From contig NC_134397.1 of assembly GCF_050003625.1 (NCBI RefSeq), positions 71,899,551 to 71,963,550 of the forward strand: a DNA stretch of 64,000 bases, given 5' to 3'. The notes below the pieces were generated by a model. It made no database searches, was not told the DNA's origin, and worked only from the letters and a program-made list of their open reading frames with translations. Below are positions 34,720 to 46,074 of the stretch, piece by piece (positions within the stretch are counted from its first letter, which is position 1; each line of letters starts with the position of its first letter). The position numbers were made by a program, and so were the translations under genes. The DNA is from Haematobia irritans. Lineage: Eukaryota > Arthropoda > Insecta > Diptera > Muscidae.

Positions 34720-35654
34720 TAAAGGGTGATTTGTTAAGAGCTTGATAACTTTTTAAAAAAAAAACGCATAAAATTTGCAAAATCTCATCGGTTCTTTATT
34801 TGAAACGTTAGATTGGTCCATGACATTTACTTTTTGAAGATAATTTCATTTAAATGTTGACCGCGGCTGCGTCTTAGGTGGTCCATTCGGAAAGTCCAAT
34901 TTTGGGCAACTTTTTCGAGCATTTCGGCCGGAATAGCCCGAATTTCTTCGGAAATGTTGTCTTCCAAAGCTGGAATAGTTGCTGGCTTATTTCTGTAGAC
35001 TTTAGACTTGACGTAGCCCCACAAAAAATGGTCTAAAGGCGTCAAATCGCATGATCTTGGTGGCCAACTTACCGGTCCATTTCTTGAGATGAATTGTTCT
35101 CCGAAGTTTTCCCTCAAAATGGCCATAGAATCGCGAGCTGTGTGGCATGTAGCGCCATCTTGTTGAAACCACATGTCAACCAAGTTCAGTTCTTCCATTT
35201 TTGGCAACAAAAAGTTTGTTAGCATCGAACGATAGCGATCGCCATTCACCGTAACGTTGCGTCCAACAGCATCTTTGAAAAAATACGGTCCAATGATTCC
35301 ACCAGCGTACAAACCACACCAAACAGTGCATTTTTCGGGATGCATGGGCAGTTCTTGAACGGCTTCTGGTTGCTCTTCACTCCAAATGCGGCAATTTTGC
35401 TTATTTACGTAGCCATTCAACCAGAAATGAGCCTCATCGCTGAACAAAATTTGTCGATAAAAAAGCGGATTTTCTGCCACTGATTTTGGTAATAAAATTC
35501 AATGATTTGCAAGCGTTGCTCGTTAGTAAGTCTATTCATGATGAAATGTCAAAGCATACTGAGCATCTTTCTCTTTGACACCATGTCTGAAATCCCACGT
35601 GATCTGTCAAATACTAATGCATGAAAATCCTAACCTCAAAAGAATCACCCTTTA
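34720..35654 (-). mobile_element. Tc1/mariner-superfamily element, internally deleted
   Basis: Termini TAAAGGGTGATTTGTTAAG (left) and CAAAAGAATCACCCTTTA (right) are inverted repeats flanked by TA (34718-34719; 35655-35656). It encodes a C-terminal transposase fragment on the minus strand. About 935 bp, shorter than intact Tc1/mariner-type elements (usually ~1.3 kb), because the region for most of the N-terminal DNA-binding domain is missing. Confidence 0.9.
34827..35539 (-). pseudogene. Broken Tc1/mariner-superfamily transposase (DDD catalytic domain retained)
   Basis: The open part (35480 down to 34827, 217 residues, first codon GTG) covers the DDE/D catalytic domain. Visible are ILFSDEAHFW (Asp15), MWFQQDGATCH (Asp108) and PRSCDLTPLDHFLWG (Asp145), giving 36 residues between the second and third acidic residues, and a normal-looking C-terminus ending in a stop. 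Upstream, an ATG at 35539 starts MNRLTNEQRLQIIEFYYQNQ, the usual N-terminus of this group. It runs directly into the catalytic region in a different frame: 59 nt separate the ATG from the GTG. Roughly 130 residues of helix-turn-helix/linker sequence are therefore deleted and the frame is shifted. The catalytic triad survives, but without its DNA-binding part the protein should not transpose. Being in-frame for 217 codons suggests recent decay. Confidence 0.92.
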
Positions 35655-35737
35655 TAAATAAATAAATGTATTTTGGATTCAACTTCTCCAAATTAAATTA
35701 TATACAATAAATACCCTAAGAAGCATCAATGAGCTTG

Positions 35738-35885
35738 CACACAAAAAATATATTTTTTGTATTCAATCACGTAATTAGTTAATCCAATTAATTTTTAATT
35801 GAAATGTCTTCAATCACAGAAATGATGGTATCAATCACCAAAATCAATTAAAAAATTAATTGATCCAATAAAACAATTGATACAA
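35738..35885 (-). mobile_element. MITE family C, partial
   Basis: TGCACACAAAAAATATATTT, TTCAATCACGTAATTAGTTA and GAAATGTCTTCAATCACAGA. Truncated after about half of the element. Confidence 0.6.
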
Positions 35886-35897
35886 CTAATTGTTTTG

Positions 35898-36235
35898 CAC
35901 AGAAAAAAAATCAGGAAAATTTTTCCCATTAAAATGTAAATTAAGTTAAAAAAAAATTCAATTAAAAGTTTAATTGATTCAAAAAATTTTTTAATTGAAA
36001 CAAAAATCGATCACAAAAAATAATAGTATAAATTAATTTTTTAATTGACTTTCAATTAATTTTTTAATTGATACTATTATTTCTGTGATTGAAGACATTT
36101 CAATTAAAAAATTAATTGATTCAACCAAAAAAAAAAAAAAATGTTTTTGTGAAAATGTTTTAGTGAATTTCGTTTCAATTAAAAATTTTGTTGAATCAAT
36201 TAAATTTTTATTTACATATTTTTAAAACTTAATTA
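35898..36235 (+). mobile_element. MITE family C, rearranged copy
   Basis: TGCACAGAAAAAAAATCAGG start, GATACTATTATTTCTGTGAT and GAAGACATTTCAATTAAAAA, then a reversed segment (GAATTTCGTTTCAATTAAAA) instead of the normal terminus. It looks like a C copy with an end replaced by a second inverted piece. Confidence 0.55.
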
Positions 36236-36479
36236 AAATTTAAAATGGAAAAATTTTAGGGCGTAGAATCTGGCAGCTCTAATTAATAAGAGGAAAGTCA
36301 TCTAGGTATATACTTGAAGTTTATATGTATTTATACAAAAAAAAAAAAAAACTATACAATTTTCAATTAAAAAGTTTATTGAAGCAGAAAACATGATAAG
36401 GTAAAAAAATTAATTGAAATAATACAGTTTTTTGTTTTTTAACCAATATGAAAATTAAAAAAAAATCAGTTAAGAAATT

Positions 36480-37750
36480 GATTAAAATTTTCATCTTTTT
36501 TAATACCAAACTAAAATAAATAATTGTATTATATTTGAATTTACAAAAAAAATATTAAATTTAAAAAAATTATTACAAATGTCGACTATTTCAGCAAACG
36601 TTTAATTGCTTGATTTAGATTAGAAAAATAAAGTAGACGTTGTTTTTAATATGTACTTATTTTTTAGTTTATAAATTAAATATCCCAATTAAACTTTTAA
36701 TTAAGTTGTAATCAATTAAAAAATTAATTGATATAATAAAGTTTCTTTTTGTAACCGAATAAAAAAAAACTGTTAGGAATTTGTTTAAAATTTTTACGTT
36801 TTCAATTTATAACAAATAATTGTATCAATCGAAATTTTAATTTAATAAAACACATTATCGAATTAAAAATATAATTGTAAATGACGGTTTTTTTAAATAA
36901 AAATTTGATTTAATTTAATTAAATTAGACAGTTAAGCTTTCTTAAAAATATTTATTTTTTAGTTTAAAAATCCAAAGTATCCAAATTATACTTTAAATTA
37001 AGTTGGAATTCATTATTATAATTTTTTTTAATTTAATTCAAAAATTAGATATCCAAATTAAACTTTTAATTAAGCTGGAAGCTTTATTATTTCAATGGTT
37101 AAGTGAATTCTCCAATATATTTAATTATCAAAATTTTAATCTTTTTCGATACCAAACTAAAATAAATAATTGAATAATATTTTAATTTAATTAAAAAATT
37201 ATTAAAAAATTAATCAAACAAAATTTTAATTGGTTGAATTAGATTAGAAAAATAAAGTAAACGTTGATTTTAATATGTACTTATTTTTTTAGTTTATAAA
37301 TTAAATATACCAATAAAATTTTTAATTAAGTGGTAATCAATTAAAAAATTAATTGATATAATAAAGATTCTTTTTGTAACCAAATAAAAAAAACTTACGA
37401 ATTTGATTAAAATTTTTACGTTTTCACATTATAACAAATAATTGTATCAATCACCATTTTAATATGATAATTTTTTTATATAAAATATGTAAATGAAAAC
37501 TTTTTCAAATAAAAATTTAATTTAATTTAATTTATTTAGACAGTTAAGCTTTCTTAAAAATATTTATTTTTTAGTTTAAAAATCCAAAGTATCCAAATTA
37601 TACTTTAAATTAAGTTGGAATTCATTATAATATTTTTTTATGTTTATTTTTTAATTTGAAAATTAGATATCCAAATTAAATTTTGATTAAACTGGAAGCT
37701 TTACTATTTCAATGGTTAAGTGAATTTTCCGATACATTTAATTATATGAT
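36480..37750. repeat. ~624-647-bp tandem duplication of AT-rich sequence
   Basis: Markers ATACCAAACTAAAATAAATA (36502, 37149), GATTAGAAAAATAAAGTA (36618, 37242), GACAGTTAAGCTTTCTTAAA and AAGTATCCAAATTATACTTT occur in the same order in both copies. Non-coding, and rich in TTAATTAAG-type motifs resembling decayed C MITEs. Confidence 0.85.
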
Positions 37751-38069
37751 TGAATTGCTTTAAATATGACTATGAAAATCAACTAAAACATGAAGAAGAG
37801 TGAGAATTTACATGAAGTCCTTTTTATGAACAAGAATTTTCATGAAGACATTTTCATCTAGGAAATACTGCTTTTTCGCCAACTTGTCGACCCTTTTGTT
37901 TTGACATTGATAGAAAATTTTGCCTTCATATTAAAACATCAAAAAAATTGTATCAGTCAACATTTTTATTTAACAAAAAAAAAAATAAATACATACATTT
38001 TAAAATAATATTGCAAAAATTGGTCTTTTAATTAAAAACAATTAGCAAAACTTTTATTATTTAATTTTT

Positions 38070-38182
38070 ATTTTTAATTTTTTAATTGATACTATCATTT
38101 CTGTGATTGAAGACATTTCAATTAAAAATTAATTGGATCAATTAATTTCGTGATTGAATCAGAAAAAAATTTTTTGTGTGTA
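38070..38182 (+). mobile_element. MITE family C, right half only
   Basis: GATACTATCATTTCTGTGAT, GAAGACATTTCAATTAAAAA, TTAATTTCGTGATTGAATCA, ending TTTTTTGTGTGTA. The left half is absent. Confidence 0.7.
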
Positions 38183-38750
38183 TAATTAAATTAAAAAAAT
38201 AAATAAAAAATAATTACTTAAATAATGAAAATAACTCTATTTAATTACAGGAAAATAAATTTTAATTTAATTTAATAAATCAAATTAGTTAAAGAAAATT
38301 ACATTAAATTCTTTATACTAAATTAAGACAAATTGAGAAAAATTGTATACTAAATTGAGCTTATATTAAATAAAAGTTAATATACTAATTTTATTTAGCT
38401 TTACACTACATGCAAACCTATTTTAATTTAACTGAATTGACTTGCAAAAAGTAATTAAATTTTGAATTTTATTAATATTTTCCATTCAAAAAGTATACAA
38501 TAAAAAAAAAAACATAATTAAATTGTTTACATTTTACTGAAAATTTAATTGAAGTTTTTATTGGATATATTTTTTGATTTGATTTAATTAAATAAAATAA
38601 TATCCAATTTTTAAATGAAAAAATAAGCATTTTAATAAAAGTTAATATAAATTAGCATATATTTTTGTACCTTAATTTTTTTTAATTAAAATTTAATTTT
38701 AAAGAATTATTTGGTTCCAAATTCCATATCCTCAATTCCTTATTATCAAA
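38183..38750. other. AT-rich stretch without recognised feature
   Basis: AATTAAA/TTTAATT-rich. Nothing supportable. Confidence 0.4.
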
Positions 38751-39780
38751 GACAGAACGCCTGTGTAATAATAACCCACAGATATTTACAATGATCCTTA
38801 AAACTCATTTGGTGAGTTTTTTTATAAATTTACGAATTTCACTTTGAGCCACTGTCTTTTGTAAAAGAAGAAGAAGAAGAAGCAATAACAACCTTTCTTT
38901 CATTGGTTGTTTATTTTTGTGAGGAAAAATTTAATAAAAAAAAAACTGGAAAAAGATAAACAATTTTCACTATTTCGGTCTCATGGCTACCAAGTTTCAA
39001 ATGCAGTTAACCTCATGCTACATAGCTTGGTTCGAGTTGACTTCCAGCCATCAAAGAAGCTGTTGCATTTGTCTTTTGAACCATCATCAGCAGTGCTTCT
39101 GTCATTAATATAAACCAAAAAAAAAAAAAAAACAGCCCACAGATCTGCAACCGAAAGAAATATACAACCTTTCCATGGCTTGACAAACAGAAGTGCAAAC
39201 CAAAAGAAGCTTAAGAAAGAAACTTTCCTTCTTTTTTTGCTGCAACACTACCGATGCTACCGATGTTGTCCCACTCAAGTTGTACTTGAATATTTGATCA
39301 AGATAAACGAGAAAGAAAATAATCGTTGCCAACCAACTTGTACTTGTACTGGTGGAACTCAAAGCTACAACTTGCCCTGGTGTTGCAAGTTGGCAAAAGA
39401 AACCAAAAAAAATTACTTTTTTGTTGCTCAACGACAATAACATCCAGCAGCCATGCCCCTTGTCAACGAAAATTAACGAAATTTCTTTTCTCCAACTTAC
39501 TTACAGACAATCCAGTCGACACAAACACTTGTTCGACACAAACAACATGTGTTGCTTGCCACTACCAGCATTAGCTACAACCATAGCTTTTTTCGATTTT
39601 TTTTGTTTGTTGATTTCGAGCAGTCCTACCAAATATGACTCTAACACAATCCCTGACTTACATGCCTCACTGCCGCAACGCATGCGTAGCAATGTTGTAC
39701 GAGGGTTACTATTTGTAATTAAAAAAGATTTATTTTTTATATCATGGCATAAAGATATTTAGGTTTAGCAAAATGTTGCA
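38751..39780. other. Relatively GC-richer low-copy island; no gene proven
   Basis: The composition is clearly different from its surroundings (less AT, few repeats, CAACTTG/TTGTACTTG motifs repeated at 39280-39390). Several overlapping short frames exist on both strands (longest 136 aa, 39352-39762 plus), but their residues follow simple composition and no family is recognised. It may be host regulatory or untranslated exon sequence; undetermined. Confidence 0.35.
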
Positions 39781-39805
39781 TGTTTTAAGAGCTAAATGTT
39801 ATTTT

Positions 39806-39999
39806 TGGGTGGTGACCATGTAACATGGTTTTCGCAACCATGTTATTTCCTCGGGAATCATGTATCTGATTTCGGCAAGCAGGTTATATTTGATGAGAAA
39901 ATAACATTTTAGTGACAAACATGTTATATGGTCATCTACAAAAATAACATTTTGCTCTTGAAACATGTTTGAGGTTATCATATTCCTTCTCTGCGTGCA
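39806..39999. mobile_element. Element H relative, partial
   Basis: GACCATGTAACATGGTTTTC, AACCATGTTATTTCC and the terminus CCTTCTCTGCGTGCA match H end and subterminal motifs. The other end is not identifiable. Confidence 0.6.
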
Positions 40000-40911
40000 G
40001 TTATGAGAGGTGAATTTTTATGTGCTAGTGCAAGCAAACGTCTAAAGACAACTGTCCACTTTTGGAAGGTTCCGGTTTTGAGAGGTTTTATTGTATTTAA
40101 TTTAATTTTATTTAATTTTATTTTATTATTATTAATTTTATTATTTCATTATTACCATTTTTAACATTTTTCTTTAAAATTTCAAAATGGAAAAGGAGTT
40201 TCTTCTTCTAAATATTAAACAAATGTATAAGCATATTTTTAGGCTTAATGTAGCAAAGGAATACATGTTTTAAACAGCATCAAAACACAAATCAATCGAG
40301 AAGATTTAGGAATTCCTGGAATTAATTTTAATTTATTAATTTTTTTACAAAAAAAAAAAAGAAATTATGTGTTTTTCTTCTAAATAGTGGTTGTATCTTA
40401 AAAAAATACAGTGCCCATTAAACTATGTGTTTATTTACAAATAAACAATTTGATTTAAGTAGAGACCAGAGATAGTTTTACACTACACATATTTTTTACC
40501 AACATTACTTTCAAATCTGGTAAATATTATTTATTTTTAAATTTGAATTTATTAAAAACTATTATTTATAGTTTTTTGAATTTTTGGTTAAAATTTGATA
40601 TTTTTGACTGGAGATTACTCAGAAGTAGTTTACTACAAATTGCCAAAAACAAAACTATAATTTTAAACCTAGCGTTGTGATGGTTTAAATACAACAAACT
40701 TGATTTGTATGAAATCGATAAAAATTTTAGATTTTGTTTCTGGTTGTATCTCAAAAGATACAGAACGCATTTAAGGGTTAATATTATTATTATTTTTTTT
40801 TTTAATTGCATATCAGATAAAATTATTTAATTTAACTTTGTTTTTCAGTCTTACATAATTTGTATATACCGTTATACTGATTGTTTCCTTAATTTAGTTT
40901 TAATAATTTCT
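40000..40911. other. AT-rich stretch without recognised feature
   Basis: TTTAATTTTATTTAATTTTA near 40095. An imperfect repetition around 40370-40470 and 40610-40770 (TTGTATCTNAAAA-ATACAG). No gene seen. Confidence 0.4.
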
Positions 40912-41479
40912 ACACACAAAAACATTTTTTTCTGATTCAATCACGAAATTAATTGATCCAATTAATTTTTTAATTGAAATGTCTTCAATAGCGAAAATGA
41001 TAATATCAATCAGAGTTTTAATTGAAAATTAAAAAATATTTGATTAAAAAATTAATTGATTTAATTTGAAACAGTTCAGTTAATTTTTTTGATGGATTCA
41101 ATTAAAAATTTAATTGATGTTGATTGCAAAACTCAATGAACTATTTGAATTAAAATGGTAACAATTACTTTCTAATCTGACTTTGTGTTTTTAGTTTGAT
41201 TAAAAAAATATTTACTTAGCTGGATAAATACATTTTGAAATAATTTTCTATTTAAAAATTTTTTTAATTGAAATGTCTTCAATCACAGAAATGGTAGTAT
41301 CAATTAAAAACTTAATTGAAGGCCAATTAAAAAATTAATTGATACTATTAATTTTTGTGATTGATTTTTGTTTTAATTAAAAAAATTGTTGATTCAATTA
41401 AATTTTTAATTGAATATTTTTTAAAAGTCAATTAAAATTTTAACTGGAAAACTTTGACTGAAATTTTTTTTCTGTGTAG
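40912..41479 (-). mobile_element. MITE family C, expanded or composite copy
   Basis: TACACACAAAAACATTTTTT with CTGATTCAATCACGAAATTA at the left; GAAATTTTTTTTCTGTGTA at the right. At ~565 bp it is about twice the normal length and contains two GAAATGTCTTCAAT blocks (40977, 41269), consistent with two copies partly fused. Confidence 0.65.
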
Positions 41480-41822
41480 TCTTCCGAGTTTGATTAAAAT
41501 GTTAATTGAATCAATTAATTTTTTAATTAAAAATTAAAAAAATTTTCAACCATTGATTTAATTAACTTAAGGTTTCTATCTTGATTAAAAAGTTAGTTGT
41601 ATCAAGTAAATTATTAATTGAAAAAAAAAAATTCAACTTCAATCAACTTTTTAATTGGAAATAATTTGGTTATATTTTTTTCTGTGTACGAATTAAATAT
41701 TATTTAACAAGTGACACAATAAATATCACTCACCATAAAAGGTGGCACAATAATTTAAAAAAAAAAAACATTGCATCAAAAATGGGATAATTTAACATAA
41801 ATAAAAAATACGTATTATATAT

Positions 41823-42111
41823 ACACACAAAAAAATTTCACGAAAACTTTTCCAATTAAAATTGTAGTTGAGTTTTAAAAAATATTCAATTAAAAATTTA
41901 ATTGATCCAACAAATTTTTTAATTGAAACAAAAATCAATCACAAAAATAATAGTATCAATTAATTTTTTAATTGGATCAATTAACTTTTTAATTGACCTT
42001 CAATTAATTTTTTAATTGATACTATCATTTCTGTGATTGAAGACATTTCAATTAAAAATTAATTGGATCAATTAATTTCGTGATTGAATCAGAAAAAACA
42101 AATTTGTGTGT
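41823..42111 (+). mobile_element. MITE family C, reference copy
   Basis: From CACACAAAAAAATTTCACGA to GTGATTGAATCAGAAAAAAC + AAATTTGTGTG, with TA on both sides. The whole 289 bp is a chain of TTAATTG/CAATTAA palindromes plus the non-palindromic tags ATCACAAAAATAATAGTATC and CATTTCTGTGATTGAAGACA. Non-coding. TA flanks suggest Tc1/mariner-type mobilisation. Confidence 0.85.
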
Positions 42112-43017
42112 ACTTATATAAGCTTTAATATATATTTTTATTTTATTGTAATCCTTTTAAATTTTCTTTGCATACTTCCAGGCGCTATATGGGTAAATTA
42201 TAAAGGGAAAATTTCTCATCTCTGATATTAAGTTCATATTGTTTAAAGTGTACCCTTATGTTTGCCCTATTCTTTGTAGATATTTTCTTTATCTGACCAA
42301 ATTACCCTCGTGATATTTTCGCTTTTGTTATAGATTTTTATTAGTAAAAAGTTCCTTGGTTTTTCTAAGTTAATTTATTTTGTCTAAATTTTGAATTTCT
42401 ATCTTTAGCCTTACATCTCCTTGCCATTGTAGTGTTTGGATAAAAAAAAATCTCATTACATTGAAATTAAATTTTAAATTAAATTGGTGAATTAGAATTT
42501 CTATGTATAGCAAAACCAAAAATGAGATTTAAGTTCGGCCACGATTTCCATGGGCTGCTGTAGAATTTCTAGTAAACCCTACATTGTATTGGGGGCATTT
42601 CTTTTGGAGAATTGAAATATCTTAGTCTCGATATGCTTAAGAGAATTAAACTCATACATATAATTTTTATTATTATTTTGTTACATTTTTTAATTTTGGT
42701 TTGGAATATTTTCAATATTGAACACAAATTTAAAATATGTATTTAAATATGTTTCACAAAGCATTTTATTAACTGTGACAATATTTTTAGACCTTAATTC
42801 AAAAATAAACACGAAAAATTAAAAAAAAAATAAATAAAATTGAATATCCTTTTATATTTAATAGCCATAGTATGGTTCGCTCAATTTCTATCGTCTTTAT
42901 TTTCTAACAAAACCGAAATTACTCAAAAGGAAGCAATTTTCTGGAAAGCTTTTTCTTAGTGTAATGGAAATGTAAAATTAATCGACTAAAGAGGTTCCAC
43001 TGTCTAGATGATTACCT
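42112..43017. other. Low-copy stretch; contains L-type GCATACTTCCAGGCG at 42169
   Basis: TTCTTTGCATACTTCCAGGC marks a family L fragment near 42165. Otherwise no feature recognised. Confidence 0.4.
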
Positions 43018-43319
43018 ACACACCAAAAAATTTGTTTCTGATTCAATCACGAAATTAATTGATCCACTAAAATTTTTTAATTGAAATGGCTTCAACCACA
43101 GAAATGATAGGATCAATTAAAAACTTAATTGAAGATCAATTAAACAAATAATTGAAGGCCAATTAAAAAAATAATTGATCCAATTAAAAAATAATTGATA
43201 CTATTAATTTTTGTTTCAATTAAAAAACTTTTTGAATCAATTAAATTTTTAATTGAATATTTTTTAAAATTCAATTAAAATTTTAATTGGGAAAAAATTC
43301 GTGAAATTTTTTTCTGTGT
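43018..43319 (-). mobile_element. MITE family C, full copy, inverted
   Basis: CACACCAAAAAATTTGTTTC and TGATTCAATCACGAAATTAA to GTGAAATTTTTTTCTGTG, with TA on both sides. Confidence 0.85.
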
Positions 43320-43664
43320 AATTTTTTAATGAGCTTTGTCCATTATTGTATAATATTTACAAGTGTCTGATGAAAACAATGACGTTTATCGTTTGAAGAC
43401 TTACATCATATACACAGAAAAAAATATCACCCAAATATTTCCAATTAAGAAGTTGATTGAAGTTGAAAACCTACACAGAAAAAAATTTTATGAAAATTTT
43501 TCCAGTTACAATTTTAATTTAGTTTTAAAAATATTCAATTAAAAGTTTAATTGGTTCAGCAAATTTTTTAATTGATATCAAATCAATCACACAAATTAAT
43601 AGTATCAATTAATTTTTTAATTGGATCAATTAATTTTTTAATTGACTTTCAATTCATTTTTTAA

Positions 43665-44037
43665 CCCATATGTAATAGGTACTTTTAGTTAAATGTGGTA
43701 TGGACTGAATAGTCTAAGTGAGCCTGAAATTTAATCGCGCTGCCACTTTAACCTAACCCTCCGTCATACACATGTTTCGATAGTCACATTCGTAACACAT
43801 GAGGCCTGGCCAGACCCACTATGTATTTTAATGCATATATATGGAAAATATGCTATTTTGTTGATACTATAACATTATTACTGTCGTATTTCCCGTCCTG
43901 ATTTTTTCACACATCGATAGGTAATACAATTTTAGGAGGGTACCTGCAGTTTCAAGTCTCTAGCTATATTATAAATATATTTTAATTACAATTAGAATCG
44001 AAAAAGGTCTGGTCAGACTAATGTGTCTGTTCGAGGG
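43665..44037. mobile_element. piggyBac-like non-autonomous insertion (TTAA target duplication)
   Basis: Flanked by TTAA at 43661-43664 and 44038-44041, with ends CCCATATGTAATAGG and TCTGTTCGAGGG (CCC...GGG). TTAA duplications with CC(C/T)-starting ends are the hallmark of piggyBac-type transposition. It contains a SINE tail fragment (43715-43760). The near-terminal CTGGCCAGACC and GGTCTGGTCAGAC form an internal inverted motif. No coding sequence. Confidence 0.75.
43715..43760 (+). mobile_element. SINE tail fragment
   Basis: GGACTGAATAGTCTAAGTGA, GCCTGAAATTTAATCGCGCT, GCCACTTTAACCTAACC matches the tail-proximal SINE sequence. Confidence 0.75.
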
Positions 44038-44173
44038 TTAATTGATACTATGATTTCTGTGATTGAAGACATTTCAATTAAAAAATTAATTGGATCAATT
44101 AATTTCGTGATTGAATCAGAAAAAAACTAAAACATTAACTTATACAATAACTGATACAATTAATTTTTTAACC

Positions 44174-44450
44174 ACACACAAAAAAATATTTTTTTTGTCT
44201 TCAATCACGAAATTAATTGAAATGTCTTCAATCGCAGAAATGATAGTATCAATTAAAAAATTTATTGAAAATCCAATAAAAAAATTAATTGATCCAATTA
44301 ACAAAAAATAATTGATACTATTAATTATTGTGATTGATTTTTGTTTTCATTAAAAAATTTGTTGAATCAATTAAATTTTTAATTGAAAAATTTTCATATC
44401 TTAATTAAGATTTAATTGGAAAAATTTTTTGGTGAATTTTTTTTCTGTAA
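44174..44450 (-). mobile_element. MITE family C copy
   Basis: ACACACAAAAAAATATTTTT, TCTTCAATCACGAAATTAAT, ending TTTTTTTCTGTA. Short deletion near the left end (CTGATTCAATC partly replaced). Confidence 0.75.
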
Positions 44451-45089
44451 AATATGAACAAAATTAAGAAAAAAATTTAAATTTTAAAATTTAAGATTTT
44501 TAATTAAACAAAAATATTTGCAAATAAAAAAATAATTGAAAATGTTATTCGGAAATAATTTTTTCTCAAATCTAAAGAAAATTCCAAATATAGTTATAAC
44601 TGGAAAACTAATAAGAAAGTATCACCACTGTGGTATCACCGAAATAACGGGTTGCCATCATACCCTGAAATAACGGGTTGCCACCATACCTTGAAATAAC
44701 GGGTTGCTACCATACCCAACCTTATCTATAAACTCTTGTAAAATTATTAGAAAATTATTTCATCTAAAGGAAAAATATTTATAAAAAAAATAAACAACAA
44801 TAAAATAAATACTTTATTGCCTCAATTAAAAAATAATTGAGTTTTTCGAATATCTTAGATATCTTGTCATAATATTGTTTCTGATATAGTAGTATTAACT
44901 AATATTTTCTTGTAGCTATAACTGCTCTTAAAAATTATTGTTGATTAAATATATATACTATTACTTCTTATAGAAATTGAAATAAAATAATACTAAGTGT
45001 AACATTGCCAACTAGCCTCTCCAATGCCTTTCGGCGCTGAGACATATTTTATATTGTAAACTATATGAATTTTTGTTAATAATAATAAA
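44451..45089. other. AT-rich stretch with a 32-bp motif repeated three times
   Basis: GAAATAACGGGTTGCCACCA + TACC occurs three times in tandem at 44649-44718. Otherwise nothing recognised. Confidence 0.6.
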
Positions 45090-45296
45090 CAAAAAAAATC
45101 AATTAAATTTTTTAATTGAACCAATTAACCAAAATTAATTGATAGTGCCGGAAGAAATCAGTTAAATTTTATAATCAAGTATATCTTTTATTTCTAAATA
45201 ATTCTGTGATTCCTTCGTGAGTGAAACAATTTCAATCAAAAAATTGAAGGGAACTAATTTTGTGATTGAATTAGAAAAAAATATTTTTTTGGTGTG
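45090..45296 (+). mobile_element. MITE family C, decayed copy
   Basis: AATTTTTTAATTGAACCAAT, GTGATTCCTTCGTGAGTGAA, TTTGTGATTGAATTAGAAAA, ending TTTTTTTGGTGTG. Confidence 0.5.
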
Positions 45297-46074
45297 AATA
45301 AAAAATACAAAAAAAAAAAAAACAAAAAATAAAGCGAATATTATCCAAGTCTACCCTAAAAAGGTTACATAGTTTTTGCTTACTTGAATGACTTTAGAAT
45401 TTATTTCGTTAATTTTGGAAGAAAGAGATTTTTTTTTAGTTATAAGAGAAAAGTGTTTTTATTGATATATTCTTAGGATATATATTTTTTCTTTAGGTTT
45501 TTAATGGGAATTGTGCATTTTAAATTTATTTCAATTCAATTCAATTCATTTGTCTTTTCTTTTAAACGACGTTGTCAAAGGCCTTTGCTTCATTTCGCTT
45601 TGATTCGTTAGTAGTTTCCACAAACTTCTTAAACTTTTCGTCTATGCTCTCAACATAAGCATAGACAAAAGCTGTTGAACACCATTTCCTGGAAATTTCC
45701 ACAAATCGTTATATGAGTCCATTATAGCAAGCTATGTAGCCTTGTGTGACAAGTAACCCACCGCAAAACTAATACAGAGAAAAGTGGGAACACCAATGAA
45801 CTTCAAGTGACGCTAATGACTTTTTACAATTTGTAATTCCAAATTTTTTTTTATTAAAAATACCATTTTTAAGAAGGATAACAAAATTGTTATTTTTTTA
45901 AGTTTAGTCAAAAATGTATAAACCCCACATTTTCACTTTATTAAGTATTCCACTCAGGTGTATGATCAAATTGTTTTTGTCTTATTTATTTTTAATCCTA
46001 TCACACAGTCGAAAAATTCTCCACTTTATTAAATTAATGGCCTACTCACTATGTTTTTAAAAAATTTCATTTTG
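45297..46074. other. Low-copy stretch; 9-bp-stem hairpin at 45639-45668
   Basis: GTCTATGCT CTCAACATA AGCATAGAC forms a short perfect hairpin. The segment 45560-45830 is less AT-rich than its surroundings. No gene recognised. Confidence 0.45.

Larger units (their letters stand above)
43473..44130 (+). mobile_element. MITE family C copy split by a TTAA-flanked insertion
   Basis: The left part 43473-43664 (CACAGAAAAAAATTTTATGA to CAATTCATTTTTTAA) and the right part 44038-44130 (TTAATTGATACTATGATTTC to GTGATTGAATCAGAAAAAA) join seamlessly once the intervening 373 bp and one TTAA are removed. The rejoined sequence is colinear with the reference copy. Confidence 0.85.

Noticed and set aside
39352..39762. 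136-aa frame as a host gene
   Set aside because: Overlaps several other frames on both strands, has simple composition, and no recognisable domain or splice context.
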